Shown: positions 34,462 through 44,901, numbered from the stretch's first letter. The stretch is DNA of 64,000 nucleotides from Methylococcaceae bacterium UBA975 (GCA_002292375.1 DBBV01000018.1:179072-243071); one strand, 5' to 3'. Notes: a model not told the origin generated them from the letters alone. Made by a program: numbers and translations.

Positions 34462-35811
34462 TTAGGTCATCGTCACCAATTCTTCGGCATTGGTGGGGTG
34501 TATCGCTACGGTATCGTCAAAGTCTTGTTTTGTAGCGCCCATTTTAATCGCGACGGCAAAGCCTTGAAGTATTTCATCTGAGCTTTCGCCGAAGAGGTGA
34601 CAGCCAACAATTTTTTCATTTTTACCCACGGTTACCAGTTTCATGGTAGTGGCTTGTTTTGTGGTTGATAAGGCCTGTGTCATCGGGTTAAAGGTGGAGG
34701 TGTATATTTTTACCTGATCGCCGTATTGTTCATTAGCTTGCTGTTCGGTTAGCCCAATGGTGCCGATAGGGGGGTGCGAGAAGATAACGCTAGGCACTAG
34801 CTCGTAATTAAGTTTTCTATCGTGTTGGCCGTTAAATAGGCGGTCACTTAAACGCCGTGCCGCAGCAATAGCAACGGGGGTTAGGGCGATTCTGCCGGTG
34901 ACATCGCCAACGGCAAAAATATTGTCTCGTACCGTTTTTTGCCATTCATCGGTGGGGATAAAGCCACGTTTATCGGTTTGAATACCTGCGCTTTCAAGGT
35001 TTAATCCTTCGGTATTAGCATGGCGCCCAATGGCCCAGAGTACTTCGTCAAATTCACCGTCTACGGCGCCGTTATCGGTATGAATAGTGAGTTTGCCTTG
35101 GGCGTTCTTTTTAATCGCCGTTGGCGAGGTGTTGTTTTCTATGCAGATACCTTGATGCGCCATAGCGCTGCTCAGTTGCTGACCTAGCATGCTGTCAAAC
35201 TGACGCAGTGCGTGATCACCCCTAACAATTAAGCTGACTTGGGTGCCTAAGGACTGAAACACCCCAGCTAATTCAACCGCAATAAAACCGGCACCAATAA
35301 CCGCCACTTTTTTAGGTTGCTGTTCTAACTCAAAAAAACCGTCTGAACTGATGCCGTAGTGGGCACCCGGTATGTTGGGAATACTGGGCTGGCCACCGGT
35401 AGCGATTAAAAAGTGTTCAGCGGTGTAGCGTGTACCGGCTACTTCAATCGTGTGAGCATCAATAAACGACGCGCTGCCTTGAATTTGTTTTACCTTGTTT
35501 TTGCTCAAGTTATTGGCATAAATGCCATTAAGGCGCTCGATGTAAGCGTCTCTTTTATGCTTCAGCTCGTTCCAGTTAAAGCCATTGATAGAAATATCAA
35601 AACCATAATTTTGTGCGGCGTGCAGGGTATCGGCGGTTGCTGCTGCAAACCACATGACTTTTTTAGGTACGCAACCCACATTAACGCAGGTGCCGCCCAG
35701 GCGATCTTGTTCAATAACTGCACATTTAGCGCCATACGAAGCCGCTCTATTAACACCGGCCAGGCCGCCACTGCCACCGCCAATGGCGATATAATCGTAA
35801 TCATAGCTCAT
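34462..35811 (-). CDS. gor: Glutathione-disulfide reductase
   Basis: A 449-residue FAD/NADPH disulfide reductase. GGGSGGLAGVNRAA binds FAD, GGTCVNVGCVPKK carries the redox-active Cys pair, AVIGAGFIAVELAG binds NADPH and the C-terminal HPTNAEE holds the catalytic His-Glu. It keeps glutathione reduced in the cytoplasm. I use ATG 35811 (MSYDYDY) as start; three extra residues are possible from 35820. It stands alone next to the DAP/lysine genes. Confidence 0.92.
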   Translation of the reverse strand: MSYDYDYIAIGGGSGGLAGVNRAASYGAKCAVIEQDRLGGTCVNVGCVPKKVMWFAAATADTLHAAQNYGFDISINGFNWNELKHKRDAYIERLNGIYANNLSKNKVKQIQGSASFIDAHTIEVAGTRYTAEHFLIATGGQPSIPNIPGAHYGISSDGFFELEQQPKKVAVIGAGFIAVELAGVFQSLGTQVSLIVRGDHALRQFDSMLGQQLSSAMAHQGICIENNTSPTAIKKNAQGKLTIHTDNGAVDGEFDEVLWAIGRHANTEGLNLESAGIQTDKRGFIPTDEWQKTVRDNIFAVGDVTGRIALTPVAIAAARRLSDRLFNGQHDRKLNYELVPSVIFSHPPIGTIGLTEQQANEQYGDQVKIYTSTFNPMTQALSTTKQATTMKLVTVGKNEKIVGCHLFGESSDEILQGFAVAIKMGATKQDFDDTVAIHPTNAEELVTMT

Positions 35812-35837
35812 AATTTTCAATAAGTTAGCTTGTTAAG

Positions 35838-36965
35838 TTAAAGTAATATATTTTCTAAAACTTTTTGATAGGTCAGTGATAGGGACTCTAAATCATCCAC
35901 GCTGACACATTCATTAATTTTATGAATAGTGGCGTTAATGGGCCCCAGTTCAATCACCTGCACACCATAGGGCGCGATAAAACGGCCATCGGATGTACCA
36001 CCACCGGTTGATAACACGGGTGGCTTGCCAGTAACATCGATCAAAGCTTTTTCAACAGCGCAGGTAAGATCACCGCGTTCAGTGATAAAGGGTAGCCCGG
36101 ACAGCTTCCAAACCAGTTCGTAATCGTCCGACTCTTGGTCGATGATATGTGTAACGCGGCTTTTAATAACCTCGGGCGTTAATTCACTTGAAAAGCGCAG
36201 GTTAAAGATCAGTTTTAATTCACCCGGAACTACATTTTCGACGCCGGTACCGGCGTTGATATTAGATATCTGAAAGCTCGTTGGCGGAAAATAATCGTTA
36301 CCTTCGTCCCATTGTTCGGCGGTGATGTTAGCCAAAATAGGCGCGAGCGCGTGGATTGGGTTATCGACCAACTCGGGGTAGGCAACATGGCCTTGTTTAC
36401 CGTTAAGGGTTAAATAACCGTTAATTGAACCACGACGGCCGACACGCACCATATCGCCAAAGGTTTTATGGCTGGAGGGTTCGCCAACAATGCAATAGTC
36501 AATCTTCTCGCCACGGCCGTCCAGCGCTTGCATGACCTTTACTGTGCCATTGGTGGCAGGGCCTTCTTCATCACTGGTAATTAGAAAGGCAATAGAGCCT
36601 GTATGGTTTTCGTGCGCAGCAATAAAGCCATCACAGGCGGTTAGCATAGCGGCGAGGCTGCCTTTCATGTCGGCTGCACCACGGGCATATATCAAGCCAT
36701 CTTTAAGGGTGGGTTCAAACGGTGGCGTGTCCCACTCAGTTAATGGGCCGGTGGGTACCACATCGGTATGGCCAGCAAAGGCAAATACCGGTGCGCTGGT
36801 GCCGCGACGCGCCCATAGGTTTTTGGTGTCACCAAAATTCATCCATTCAATGTTAAAACCGCGCTGTTGCAGGTAATCGGCCATTAAATCCATACAACCA
36901 GCGTCTTCCGGGGTTAGCGAGACCTTTTTCAGTAAGGCCTGGGTCAATTCGATTGTGTTGCTCAT
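35838..36965 (-). CDS. dapE: Succinyl-diaminopimelate desuccinylase
   Basis: A 375-residue M20 metallopeptidase-family amidase. Metal ligands are visible in FAGHTDVVP (His66), ARGAADMKG (Asp), [10 protein letters not shown] (catalytic Glu pair) and near the C-terminus in NATIHKINE. It removes succinate from N-succinyl-LL-diaminopimelate, giving LL-DAP for peptidoglycan and lysine. It is the last gene of the dapC-dapD-arsC-like-dapE set and overlaps the preceding gene by 4 bp (ATGA). Confidence 0.93.
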   Translation of the reverse strand: MSNTIELTQALLKKVSLTPEDAGCMDLMADYLQQRGFNIEWMNFGDTKNLWARRGTSAPVFAFAGHTDVVPTGPLTEWDTPPFEPTLKDGLIYARGAADMKGSLAAMLTACDGFIAAHENHTGSIAFLITSDEEGPATNGTVKVMQALDGRGEKIDYCIVGEPSSHKTFGDMVRVGRRGSINGYLTLNGKQGHVAYPELVDNPIHALAPILANITAEQWDEGNDYFPPTSFQISNINAGTGVENVVPGELKLIFNLRFSSELTPEVIKSRVTHIIDQESDDYELVWKLSGLPFITERGDLTCAVEKALIDVTGKPPVLSTGGGTSDGRFIAPYGVQVIELGPINATIHKINECVSVDDLESLSLTYQKVLENILL

Positions 36966-37312
36966 AGGTTAAATAGTTGTTGGTAAGCGGATTCTGAAAA
37001 CCCTAATTCAAGCGTTTTTCCGGTATCTAGAATAGGGCGCTTAATGATGGCTGGGTTCTCTAGCATAAGTAATACGGCAGTTTCTTTGTTGATAGCGTCT
37101 TTCGTTTCTTCTGCTAGCTTACGCCATGTGGTGCCGCGTTTGTTGAGCATCGTTTCCCAGCCAAGAGATGATTCAAGCGACGAGAGTAATTCGTCGCTTA
37201 AACCGTCTTGACGGTAATCGTGGAAGCTAAACTCGACACCGTTACTCTCTAGCCACTTTTTGGCTTTCTTAATGGTGTCACAGTTTTTGATGCCATACAT
37301 AACGACAGACAT
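36962..37312 (-). CDS. ArsC/Spx-family reductase (YffB-like)
   Basis: A 116-residue thioredoxin-fold protein of the ArsC-like group. It starts [19 protein letters not shown], with a single Cys in the NCDT loop, and ends with the [16 protein letters not shown] stretch. The YffB/YfgD type commonly lies directly before dapE, as here, and is not known to reduce arsenate. Role unclear; glutathione-linked thiol redox is suggested for the family. It overlaps dapE by 4 bp. Confidence 0.85.
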   Translation of the reverse strand: MSVVMYGIKNCDTIKKAKKWLESNGVEFSFHDYRQDGLSDELLSSLESSLGWETMLNKRGTTWRKLAEETKDAINKETAVLLMLENPAIIKRPILDTGKTLELGFSESAYQQLFNL

Positions 37313-37313
37313 A

Positions 37314-38132
37314 TTAATCCCTTAATAGCTCGTTTAAACCGGTTTTGCTACGCGTTTTTTCATCCACGGTTTTAATAATAATCGCTGCATACAAGCTGTG
37401 CGTACCGTCTTTTGAGGGTAGGTTACCCGGCACAACCACAGAATAAGGAGGAACACGGCCATAGCTGGTTTCACCGGTCATGCGGTTATAAATTTTAGTG
37501 CTTTGGCCGATGTAAACGCCCATAGAAATAACCGAGCCTTCGCCAACGATCACGCCTTCGACCACTTCTGAGCGTGCGCCGATAAAGCAATTGTCTTCGA
37601 TAATAGTAGGGCCCGCTTGCAAGGGCTCTAATACGCCACCAATGCCTACGCCGCCTGACAGGTGAACGTTTTTACCGATTTGTGCACAAGAGCCCACCGT
37701 AGCCCAGCCATCGACCATGGAGCCGCTATCGACATACGCGCCAATATTAACGAATGAGGGCATTAATACCACATTAGGGCCGATGTATGAGCCGGCACGA
37801 ACTACAGAACCGGGAACCGCACGCATACCGCCTTTGATAAAGTCGGCTTCGGTGTAGTTGGAAAATTTAGTTTCGACCTTGTCGTAGTAACGGTTTTCGT
37901 CAGAATCCATTACCCGGTTGTCGTTAATTTTAAAGGATAATAATACCGCTTTTTTCAGCCATTGGTTAACGACCCAGTCGCCATCTTTCTTTTCGGCAAC
38001 ACGGGCTTCACCGCTGTCTAATAGTGCTAACGATTGCTCAACAGCGCTACGAATCTCGGCTGAAACAGTTTTAGAGTCGAAGTTTGCACGGTTATCAAAG
38101 GCGTCGTTGATAATGGTTTCTAAGGTATTCAT
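37314..38132 (-). CDS. dapD: 2,3,4,5-tetrahydropyridine-2,6-dicarboxylate N-succinyltransferase
   Basis: A 272-residue left-handed beta-helix acyltransferase of the usual DapD length. The helical N-terminal part is followed by hexapeptide repeats (about 107-215; for example [21 protein letters not shown] in parts and [11 protein letters not shown]). It succinylates tetrahydrodipicolinate in DAP synthesis. It lies between dapC (23 bp) and the ArsC-like gene. Confidence 0.94.
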   Translation of the reverse strand: MNTLETIINDAFDNRANFDSKTVSAEIRSAVEQSLALLDSGEARVAEKKDGDWVVNQWLKKAVLLSFKINDNRVMDSDENRYYDKVETKFSNYTEADFIKGGMRAVPGSVVRAGSYIGPNVVLMPSFVNIGAYVDSGSMVDGWATVGSCAQIGKNVHLSGGVGIGGVLEPLQAGPTIIEDNCFIGARSEVVEGVIVGEGSVISMGVYIGQSTKIYNRMTGETSYGRVPPYSVVVPGNLPSKDGTHSLYAAIIIKTVDEKTRSKTGLNELLRD

Positions 38133-38155
38133 GTGTTTATCCTATGGTTTTAAAT

Positions 38156-39352
38156 TTAAAGTGTTTGTAAAAAGTGTTTAATTCGGTGCGCGGCCTCTAC
38201 GCATTCGTCTACCGGTGCAACCAGCGCCATACGAACATGGTGAAGTCCTGGGTTACCGTTAGCGGTGTTGCGAGACAGGAATTGACCCGGTAATACGGTA
38301 ATGTGTTGCTGTTCAAATAAGCGGCGCGCAAAGTCGGTGTCTGATATCGGCGTTTTGGCCCATAAATAAAAGCCGGCGTCGGGCGCTTTAAGGTCAAGAT
38401 CACCGTCGAGTATAGCCAGTACATCGCTAAATTTCTGCCGGTATAGTTCACGATTGGCTTGCACGTGACTTTCATCGTTCCATGCCGCTATGCTGGCATA
38501 CTGTGTTGGCGTAGGTAGGGTACAGCCGTGATAGGTGCGATAACTAAAATACTGTTGCAATACCGCCGCATCGCCAGCGACAAACCCCGAACGCAGTCCA
38601 GGGGCATTGGAGCGTTTAGATAGGCTATGAAACACCACGCAGCGGGAAAAACTGGGATTTCCCATGCGGTCGCTTACTTCTAATAGACCGAGGGATTTAT
38701 TGGCTTCATCAGCATAAATTTCTGAGTAACATTCATCGGCGGCAATAATAAAATCGAATTGATGCGCGAGTTCTATTAATTGTTTAAGTTGCGTCTCGCT
38801 GTGTGTCGCGCCGCTTGGGTTACCGGGGTTGCAGAGATAAAGTAGTTGGCAGTCTGACCACACCGCGTCACTAACGCTGCTGTAATCAGGCAAGTAGGCG
38901 TTGTCTTCATCACAATTAAGAAAATACGGCTGCGCGCCTGATAGCAGGGCGGCGCCTTCATATATTTGGTAAAAAGGGTTCGGCATGAGCACTAGTGCAG
39001 GGCGTGTTCTATCGACGACGCATTGTGCAAAGGAAAATAACGCTTCACGCGTACCACTAACCGGCAAGATTTGACTGTTCGGGTCAAGTTGTTGTGAATT
39101 AAGTTGAAACCGTCGAACTAGCCACTGCGCGATGCTCTCACGCAAGCTGTCCAAACCTCTAGTCGTTGGGTATTGGCCTAGGGTGTGTAAGTGCTCAAGT
39201 AGTGCTTCAGTTATTATTTTAGGTGTTGGGTGTTTGGGTTCACCGACGGATAAAGCAATGTGTTCAAGATTGGCCGCCGGTATCACGCCTTTTTTTAATT
39301 GAGCGAGTTTTTCAAACGGGTAGGGCTGCAGTTGGTTTAAATCTTGATTCAT
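38156..39352 (-). CDS. dapC: Succinyldiaminopimelate transaminase
   Basis: A 398-residue fold-type I PLP aminotransferase. YLCNPGNPSGATHS holds the Asn that stacks on PLP, DECYSEIY the Asp, and SLSKRSNAPGLRSGFVAG the PLP Lys in SLSKRS. It aminates N-succinyl-2-amino-6-oxopimelate. Operon position before dapD supports DapC over other class I/II aminotransferases. Confidence 0.92.
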   Translation of the reverse strand: MNQDLNQLQPYPFEKLAQLKKGVIPAANLEHIALSVGEPKHPTPKIITEALLEHLHTLGQYPTTRGLDSLRESIAQWLVRRFQLNSQQLDPNSQILPVSGTREALFSFAQCVVDRTRPALVLMPNPFYQIYEGAALLSGAQPYFLNCDEDNAYLPDYSSVSDAVWSDCQLLYLCNPGNPSGATHSETQLKQLIELAHQFDFIIAADECYSEIYADEANKSLGLLEVSDRMGNPSFSRCVVFHSLSKRSNAPGLRSGFVAGDAAVLQQYFSYRTYHGCTLPTPTQYASIAAWNDESHVQANRELYRQKFSDVLAILDGDLDLKAPDAGFYLWAKTPISDTDFARRLFEQQHITVLPGQFLSRNTANGNPGLHHVRMALVAPVDECVEAAHRIKHFLQTL

Positions 39353-39481
39353 GTGTTTTACAGTGGGTTTTCTATTCTAAAAGGCTAAGTTTTACTTAAT
39401 TTACTAGTATAGGTGATTAGCGATTAGGATAAAATCGACAAACCGTAAATAGGCTTAAAATCTGGCGAGATAGACGCAGCT

Positions 39482-40087
39482 ATGAATAAAAAATGCCTGC
39501 AAGTGTTTGCAAAAGCCCCGGTGAAAGGCCAGGTTAAAACCCGTTTAATCAGCGATTTGGGTGAAGATGGGGCGTACGAGGTCTATAGACAGTTGCTTGA
39601 GAAAAGCCTTACCTTAGCAACGCAGAGCAATTATCGAACTGAACTGTGGTGTCATCCGAGCCAACAACACGCGTATTTCCAACAAGCAGCCATCGATCAT
39701 CCGCTGACCTTAAACGACCAATACGGCAATGATCTGGGTGAACGCATGCGTTTTGCTATGCAAAACGGCTTACAGGTTAACGATGCAGTGGTGTTAATAG
39801 GGTGTGATTGCCCGGTACTAACAGAAAAGTATATTGCGCAAACGTATGATGCTTTGCGTTTTGTTGACGTTGTACTTGGCCCAGCAGAAGACGGTGGTTT
39901 CGTATTAATAGGCTGTAAAAAGACACACTATTTGATGTTTAAGAACGTTATTTGGGGTAAATCTTCGGTACTGGATAGTACGCTTGATTCACTTCAACAA
40001 TGCGGTTTAAGCCACCGTTTATTACCGACCTTATGGGATGTCGATATCTTAAGTGATTATACGCGTTGGCAAAGTGACTTGAATTAA
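39482..40087 (+). CDS. DUF2064 (TIGR04282-type) glycosyltransferase-like protein
   Basis: A 201-residue GT-A-like fold protein. It opens with LQVFAKAPVKGQVKTRL, the nucleotide-binding start, and has VVLIGCDCPVLTEKYI and GPAEDGGFVLIGCK (about 136-149), hallmarks of the DUF2064 family. Members are sometimes named after arsenosugar synthesis, but that applies to a special context not seen here. Reaction unknown. It is divergent from dapC. Confidence 0.82.
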   Translation: MNKKCLQVFAKAPVKGQVKTRLISDLGEDGAYEVYRQLLEKSLTLATQSNYRTELWCHPSQQHAYFQQAAIDHPLTLNDQYGNDLGERMRFAMQNGLQVNDAVVLIGCDCPVLTEKYIAQTYDALRFVDVVLGPAEDGGFVLIGCKKTHYLMFKNVIWGKSSVLDSTLDSLQQCGLSHRLLPTLWDVDILSDYTRWQSDLN

Positions 40088-40239
40088 GACTTTTTAAGGA
40101 CCCAGAAATTATTGACCCGTTCATACATCGCCTACGTTTTTTATCTTGTTGAAATAAAAGCTTAATGATATTTATAATAGTTTGACCGTGTTAGGCGGTT
40201 ATACTATTGCCAAAATGATTAAAGCTTTTAGTACACGCA

Positions 40240-41172
40240 ATGACAGTAGTTAATTCAGAAGAATTCATCGTTCAAACCAAGCAATTATACAAAGCGTATA
40301 ACGGCCTTCCTGTCGTCAATAGGTTGAACCTTAATATTGAGACGGGCTGCTTTTGTGGCATTTTGGGCCCCAATGGTGCAGGAAAAACGACGACCTTACG
40401 GATGCTTATTGGGCATTGTCCTATTGATGCTGGAGAATTGAGTATTTTAGGCTTATCGATGCCTGAAAATGCCTCATTAATACGCGAAAATGTTGGCGTC
40501 GTGCCACAAATGGATAATTTAGACCCCGACTTTACCGTGCAGGAAAACCTATACGTCTATGGTCGTTTTTTCGGACTATCAAAAGCGGTATTAAAACAGC
40601 GAATTGTCGAATTGCTTGAATTTGCCTCTTTAGAAGATAAAGCAGCATGTAAAATATCCGAGTTATCCGGCGGTATGCGGCGGCGATTAACCCTGGCTAG
40701 GGCCTTGATAAACAAACCCAAGCTATTAATTTTGGATGAGCCTACAACCGGTTTAGACCCGCAAGCCAGACAAGCCATTTGGCAAAAACTTCGTGAGTTA
40801 AAAAAACAAGGATTAACGCTGATTTTGACCACCCATTATATGGAGGAGGCCGAAAGGTTGTGTGATCGAGTAATGGTGATGGATCATGGTTCGATTATGG
40901 CTGATGCACCACCAAAGCAGTTGATTCGTGATGAAATTGAGACCCATGTTCTAGAAGTACATGCCACAGATACGGTGTTAATAGAGCAACTAAAAAAGGA
41001 CAGTTCGATCAAACGCTTTGAGCAATCGGGTGATATCAGTTTTTTTTATGGTGACAAGTTAAAACACGCCTTGGACATCCTTGAACAAGGTACACATGAT
41101 GACTATTTATATAGACCGGCTAATTTAGAAGACGTATTTATTAAGCTGACGGGGCGAGATTTACGTGAATAA
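40240..41172 (+). CDS. ABC-2 type exporter ATP-binding protein (NodI-like)
   Basis: A 310-residue ABC ATPase: Walker A GPNGAGKTT (about 46-54), signature LSGGMRRRLTLARAL, Walker B LLILDEPTTGLDPQAR and the switch His in TTHYMEEAE. The C-terminal 80 residues are the NodI/DrrA-type extension. It drives the adjacent permease, with which it overlaps by 8 bp. Substrate is unknown; NodI/NodJ names come from a large family and do not imply nodulation. Confidence 0.9.
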   Translation: MTVVNSEEFIVQTKQLYKAYNGLPVVNRLNLNIETGCFCGILGPNGAGKTTTLRMLIGHCPIDAGELSILGLSMPENASLIRENVGVVPQMDNLDPDFTVQENLYVYGRFFGLSKAVLKQRIVELLEFASLEDKAACKISELSGGMRRRLTLARALINKPKLLILDEPTTGLDPQARQAIWQKLRELKKQGLTLILTTHYMEEAERLCDRVMVMDHGSIMADAPPKQLIRDEIETHVLEVHATDTVLIEQLKKDSSIKRFEQSGDISFFYGDKLKHALDILEQGTHDDYLYRPANLEDVFIKLTGRDLRE

Positions 41173-41947
41173 CACCTTTTCAATCTCTCTATTTTTAAAA
41201 CGCAGTGCCGCAATATGGACCCGCAATATGCGCGTCTGGGGCAAGTTAGCGGGCCCTTCGCTGATAGGTAATTTTGGTGAGCCTTTTCTATACTTACTCG
41301 TATTGGGCTATGGTTTAGGTCAGTTTGTTGGCGAAGTACAAGGTATGAGCTACATGGCATTTCTCGCATCAGGTGTTATTTGTACTAGTGCAGTCAATTC
41401 AGCAAGTTTTGAAGGTATGTACTCAGCTTATACAAGAATGGATGTACAACAAACCTGGTTAGGCATGCTATCAACACCGGTGAACGTTGCAGAAGTGGTG
41501 TTTGGTGAAGTGTTATGGGCGGCGACTAAGAGCTTAATTAGTGTAAGTGCCATACTTATTGTCGCAACAGCCTTAGGTTTAATTGCTGATGCTTGGGCTT
41601 TGTTTATCTTACCAATCGCTTTTATAACTGGTCTATGTTTTGCCTCGTTAGCACTATTAGTTACCTCACGTGCGAAAAGTTATGATTTTTTCCTGTACTA
41701 CACCACCCTAGTCATTACCCCAATGGTACTGCTTAGCGGCGTATTCTTTCCAATAGATAGTTTGCCGAGTATCGTGCAGGTATTAGCTAAGTCCTTACCC
41801 TTGTATCACGCAATATCGCTGGTTCGCCCCCTAATGACAGGTGGCGAAGTAACACAGATCGTACTTCATTTAAGCGTGCTTATTGTATTTGGCTTGATCG
41901 CAGGGCTGTTGGCCTCTCAGCGGATACAAAAAAGGCTCATTAAATGA
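41165..41947 (+). CDS. ABC-2 type exporter permease (NodJ-like)
   Basis: A 260-residue ABC-2 permease with about six membrane segments. The conserved GNFGEPFLYLLVLGYGLG (about 36-53) and MVLLSGVFFPIDSLP (about 191-205) segments match NodJ-type permeases. It forms the pore with the ATPase encoded just upstream. Its final codons and stop are part of the terminator hairpin at 41929-41955. Confidence 0.9.
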   Translation: MNNTFSISLFLKRSAAIWTRNMRVWGKLAGPSLIGNFGEPFLYLLVLGYGLGQFVGEVQGMSYMAFLASGVICTSAVNSASFEGMYSAYTRMDVQQTWLGMLSTPVNVAEVVFGEVLWAATKSLISVSAILIVATALGLIADAWALFILPIAFITGLCFASLALLVTSRAKSYDFFLYYTTLVITPMVLLSGVFFPIDSLPSIVQVLAKSLPLYHAISLVRPLMTGGEVTQIVLHLSVLIVFGLIAGLLASQRIQKRLIK

Positions 41948-41955
41948 GCCTTTTT
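41929..41955 (+). terminator. Rho-independent terminator of the ABC exporter operon
   Basis: AAAAAGGCTCAT (41929-41940) pairs over 12 bp with ATGAGCCTTTTT (41944-41955) around a 3-nt loop. The permease stop TGA (41945-41947) lies inside the right arm. A second, weaker hairpin, ACCCTTT/AAAGGGT at 41959-41978 followed by T5, backs it up. Confidence 0.88.
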
Positions 41956-41986
41956 GTTACCCTTTTTCGTTAAAGGGTTTTTCGCG

Positions 41987-43003
41987 CTAAATGCTGACGA
42001 CCTTGTCTCGCCCAGTTTGTTTGGCTTCGTAAAGCGCTTTATCGGCACGATCAATAAAGGTTTCGATGTCGTCATTAGGTTTTACTGAAGTCAGCCCTAC
42101 GGATAGGGTCACTTGACCAATGGTTTCTCCACTGCCTTTGCGCTGCAACTTACTATTGGCCATTGAACCACGAATTTTTTCGGCTATTGGTAACACTTCT
42201 TTCACTGACGAGTTTTTGATGATCACTGCAAATTCTTCACCACCGTAGCGGGCTATGTGGTGATCTTCACCAACAATCTGTTTTAACAGAGCGGACACAT
42301 AACGGATGAAGCGATCGCCGACTAAGTGGCCATAGTTATCATTAATTCGTTTAAAGTGGTCAATATCCAACATGATTAATGTTACGTTGTTGGAAGCTTC
42401 GTCATTCAGGAGTTGCCCAACTGCTTTATCAAACGCGCCTCTGTTTTTTAGCCCCGTCAATGAATCTTTTTCAGCGGTAGCTTTTACTGCTTCAAGCTCG
42501 ACCTTCATTTTAGCGATTTCTTCATTGGTTTCTTGCATACGCGCTTGCACTTGAGCAATGTTTTTGATCATTGCCCGTGTGTCTTGCATAAGTTGCTGCA
42601 TAATCAGTGCGGCAGCTTGAGGGTCATCAATACTAGAGAGTGCGGTTGAATGCTTATTGAGGGTGCTGTCAAATGCGTTTGCACCTTGATTGACCTGACC
42701 TATTTCATCAGACGCCTCGTTCATCACTTTTTCAAGTAACCGTTGAATATTACTTTGTTGTTCTGTCGTTGAAAAACCATTGATGTACTTGTTATACAAC
42801 TCGTTCATCATCGCTTCATCAAAGCTTTTTTTCTCGCTTAGGGTGTTTTCAACTATCTCATTTAGCGCCTTTGAGCTACCTGATATATAACTGTAAAAAA
42901 CAGCATAGTTTATTGGTGTGGGGGCTAGGTTTTGTTGAGACAACATAGGGATAACTTGTCTCAGGTATTCAGAAGCTTGTTTTGGTTCGTCTGTTTGTAA
43001 CAT
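41987..43003 (-). CDS. Soluble diguanylate cyclase (GGDEF)
   Basis: A 338-residue cytoplasmic protein. Residues 1-165 are mainly helical, with a coiled-coil stretch (about 140-172) leading into a GGDEF domain with DIDHFKRINDNYGHLVGD and GGEEFAVII. Unlike the cyclase at 31170, the residues five before GGEEF (GEDH) do not form an RxxD I-site, so product inhibition is probably absent. No membrane segment or known sensor domain is seen. It is transcribed alone, convergent with the ABC exporter. Confidence 0.9.
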   Translation of the reverse strand: MLQTDEPKQASEYLRQVIPMLSQQNLAPTPINYAVFYSYISGSSKALNEIVENTLSEKKSFDEAMMNELYNKYINGFSTTEQQSNIQRLLEKVMNEASDEIGQVNQGANAFDSTLNKHSTALSSIDDPQAAALIMQQLMQDTRAMIKNIAQVQARMQETNEEIAKMKVELEAVKATAEKDSLTGLKNRGAFDKAVGQLLNDEASNNVTLIMLDIDHFKRINDNYGHLVGDRFIRYVSALLKQIVGEDHHIARYGGEEFAVIIKNSSVKEVLPIAEKIRGSMANSKLQRKGSGETIGQVTLSVGLTSVKPNDDIETFIDRADKALYEAKQTGRDKVVSI

Positions 43004-43265
43004 CTCAAGTCCTTGACTAAAATTTATTATATTTCTTATTGTTCACGCCATGCATAAATGGATTAATTTGAGGATAATAGTAGTACAGGATTTAATTTTT
43101 TACGGTTTATCTGTAATTTAATCTGCTTTACGTGAATTAATTTTATAATTTGTGACCGTGTTCACAGTTTGTTAAGCCACAATTGTTTTTTTCTGTTTTA
43201 ATACATTTATTAATATTTACGACTTATTATGAAACTGTTTTCGTCATTCAAAAAAACAAGTTTAA

Positions 43266-43868
43266 ATGCCATTATTACGTAGTTTATTTTTGAGCTTAAG
43301 CTTTTTATTAATAGCGATGGGCACGGCTCAGGCCGACCTATATAAAAGAATAGACGATCAAGGCCACGTTTTTTTTACCGATAAGCCTGAAGGCCCAGGC
43401 TATAAACTAATTATGCGGACGCCTAGAAAAGGCACCTTGGCCTATAAAAAATTCCAACAAAATCGGCGTGCCTTAACACCATTAATTCAACGACAAGCGC
43501 GAGAGTCAAAAGTTGACCCTGCTTTAGTTATGGCTGTGATTCATGCTGAGTCAGCTTACGACCAATACGCGAGATCTCACGCTGGAGCTGTCGGCTTAAT
43601 GCAACTCATGCCTGCTACAGCCGAACGATTTGGTGTTTCAAATAGAACCAATGTTACCGAAAACATACGTGGTGGCACACAATACTTGCGCTATTTACTG
43701 GAACTATTCGAATTTAATATTAGGCTTACCTTGGCTGCCTACAACGCAGGTGAGTCTGCTGTCAGCAAATACGGTAATACCATACCCCCGTACCCAGAAA
43801 CACAGTTGTACATTAAAAAAGTGATTGGTTATTACCGTGATTACTTGGGACAACGAAAATCATCATAA
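43266..43868 (+). CDS. Lytic transglycosylase with N-terminal DUF4124
   Basis: A 200-residue secreted protein. Signal peptide about 1-23 (cut after AQA), then a short DUF4124 segment ([18 protein letters not shown]), then an SLT domain. The catalytic Glu is Glu95 in HAESAYD, followed by [13 protein letters not shown] and LAAYNAGE. It cleaves peptidoglycan glycan strands in the periplasm. The 262-bp gap upstream is AT-rich and shared with the divergent diguanylate cyclase gene; I see no distinct element in it. Confidence 0.9.
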   Translation: MPLLRSLFLSLSFLLIAMGTAQADLYKRIDDQGHVFFTDKPEGPGYKLIMRTPRKGTLAYKKFQQNRRALTPLIQRQARESKVDPALVMAVIHAESAYDQYARSHAGAVGLMQLMPATAERFGVSNRTNVTENIRGGTQYLRYLLELFEFNIRLTLAAYNAGESAVSKYGNTIPPYPETQLYIKKVIGYYRDYLGQRKSS

Positions 43869-43896
43869 TCCATTAATAATTACACCGAGGAACTGC

Positions 43897-44280
43897 ATGC
43901 GTTTACTTCACACAATGTTGAGGGTTGCCGATATGGACCGCTCTATTGCCTTTTATACCAGTGTTTTAGGCATGGAGCTTTTGCGGCAGCAGGATTTCCC
44001 TGAGGGACGCTTTACACTGGCATTTGTCGGCTTTAATAATGAAAAAGACGGGGCGGTTATCGAGCTGACGCATAATTGGGATGTGTCGAAATATGAATTA
44101 GGCACAGGCTTCGGCCATATTGCTATCGGCGTTGACGACGTGTATGAAGCCTGTGAAAAAATTCGCATCAAAGGCGGCGAAGTGGTGCGTGAAGCAGGAC
44201 CAATGAAGGGCGGCACAAGCGTTATTGCGTTTGTTAAAGATCCTGATGGTTATATGATTGAGCTATTAGAAGGACGTTAA
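43897..44280 (+). CDS. gloA: Lactoylglutathione lyase (glyoxalase I)
   Basis: A 127-residue glyoxalase I. Metal ligands appear at His5 (LLHTM), the Glu in VIELTHNWD, His in GFGHIAIG and the Glu in YMIELLEG. It converts the methylglyoxal-glutathione hemithioacetal to S-lactoylglutathione. ATG 43897 with GAGG upstream gives the family start [10 protein letters not shown]; an upstream in-frame start at 43825 would overlap the transglycosylase gene. It converges on maf with a 4-bp overlap of the stops. Confidence 0.93.
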   Translation: MRLLHTMLRVADMDRSIAFYTSVLGMELLRQQDFPEGRFTLAFVGFNNEKDGAVIELTHNWDVSKYELGTGFGHIAIGVDDVYEACEKIRIKGGEVVREAGPMKGGTSVIAFVKDPDGYMIELLEGR

Positions 44281-44864
44281 AGAATAGAAAAGCCCATCTG
44301 ATTAAGCAGCTTAATCAACTTAATCAAAGGTAAACCCACTAAGGCATTCGGGTCATCGCCCTCTATTTTTTCGAATAGAGCGATACCTAATCCTTCAGAT
44401 TTAAAGGCCGCCGCACAACCGTAGGGCTTGTCTTTTTTTACATAGCGCTCAATTTCTTCGTTTGTTAGGTCTTTCATTAACACCTTGCAGCTATCCACAT
44501 CGGCCTTATAATCACCTGTCATACTGTTTAGCACACAAACAGCTGTATAAAACGTAAGCATTTTTCCTGATGATAACTGTAGTTGTTTGACGCAGTTATT
44601 GTGTGAGCCCGGTTTTGTTAATTGAGTCTCTCCCAACATGGCAACTTGGTCTGAGCCGATGATAAGGTGATTAGGGTACTTCGACCGTAAGGCTTTAGCT
44701 TTTTCTATCGCTAAACGAAGTGCTAAATCAATTGGGGGTTCATTGTCGCGGCTGCTTTCATCAATATCGGGAGCGGCAGCTTCAAAGTTAGGGTAAATTT
44801 TAGTTAACAAAGCTTTTCTAAAAGGTGAGCTAGATGCTAATACTAATTGTGCTGAGTTTTTCAT
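44277..44864 (-). CDS. yceF: Maf family nucleoside triphosphate pyrophosphatase (YceF type)
   Basis: A 195-residue Maf protein. [12 protein letters not shown] (9-20) and GSDQVAML (catalytic Asp) are typical, and [27 protein letters not shown], seen in parts near 152-178, fits. The YceF group hydrolyses m7GTP. Location divergent to yceD-rpmF supports YceF over YhdE. The last bases overlap the end of gloA. Confidence 0.9.
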   Translation of the reverse strand: MKNSAQLVLASSSPFRKALLTKIYPNFEAAAPDIDESSRDNEPPIDLALRLAIEKAKALRSKYPNHLIIGSDQVAMLGETQLTKPGSHNNCVKQLQLSSGKMLTFYTAVCVLNSMTGDYKADVDSCKVLMKDLTNEEIERYVKKDKPYGCAAAFKSEGLGIALFEKIEGDDPNALVGLPLIKLIKLLNQMGFSIL

Positions 44865-44901
44865 ATAATAAGCCAGATTAATTTAAGGGTATTTTACCTC
44901 C

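Noticed and set aside
36962..37312. Arsenate reductase function for the ArsC-like gene
   Set aside because: This subgroup sits next to dapE in many proteobacteria without arsenic genes; no ars operon is present.
39482..40087. Arsenosugar biosynthesis role for the DUF2064 gene
   Set aside because: The name comes from a special gene context (arsenosugar genes) that is absent here.
40240..41947. Nodulation exporter NodI/NodJ
   Set aside because: Only family similarity; no nod genes or symbiosis context. Kept as a generic ABC-2 exporter.
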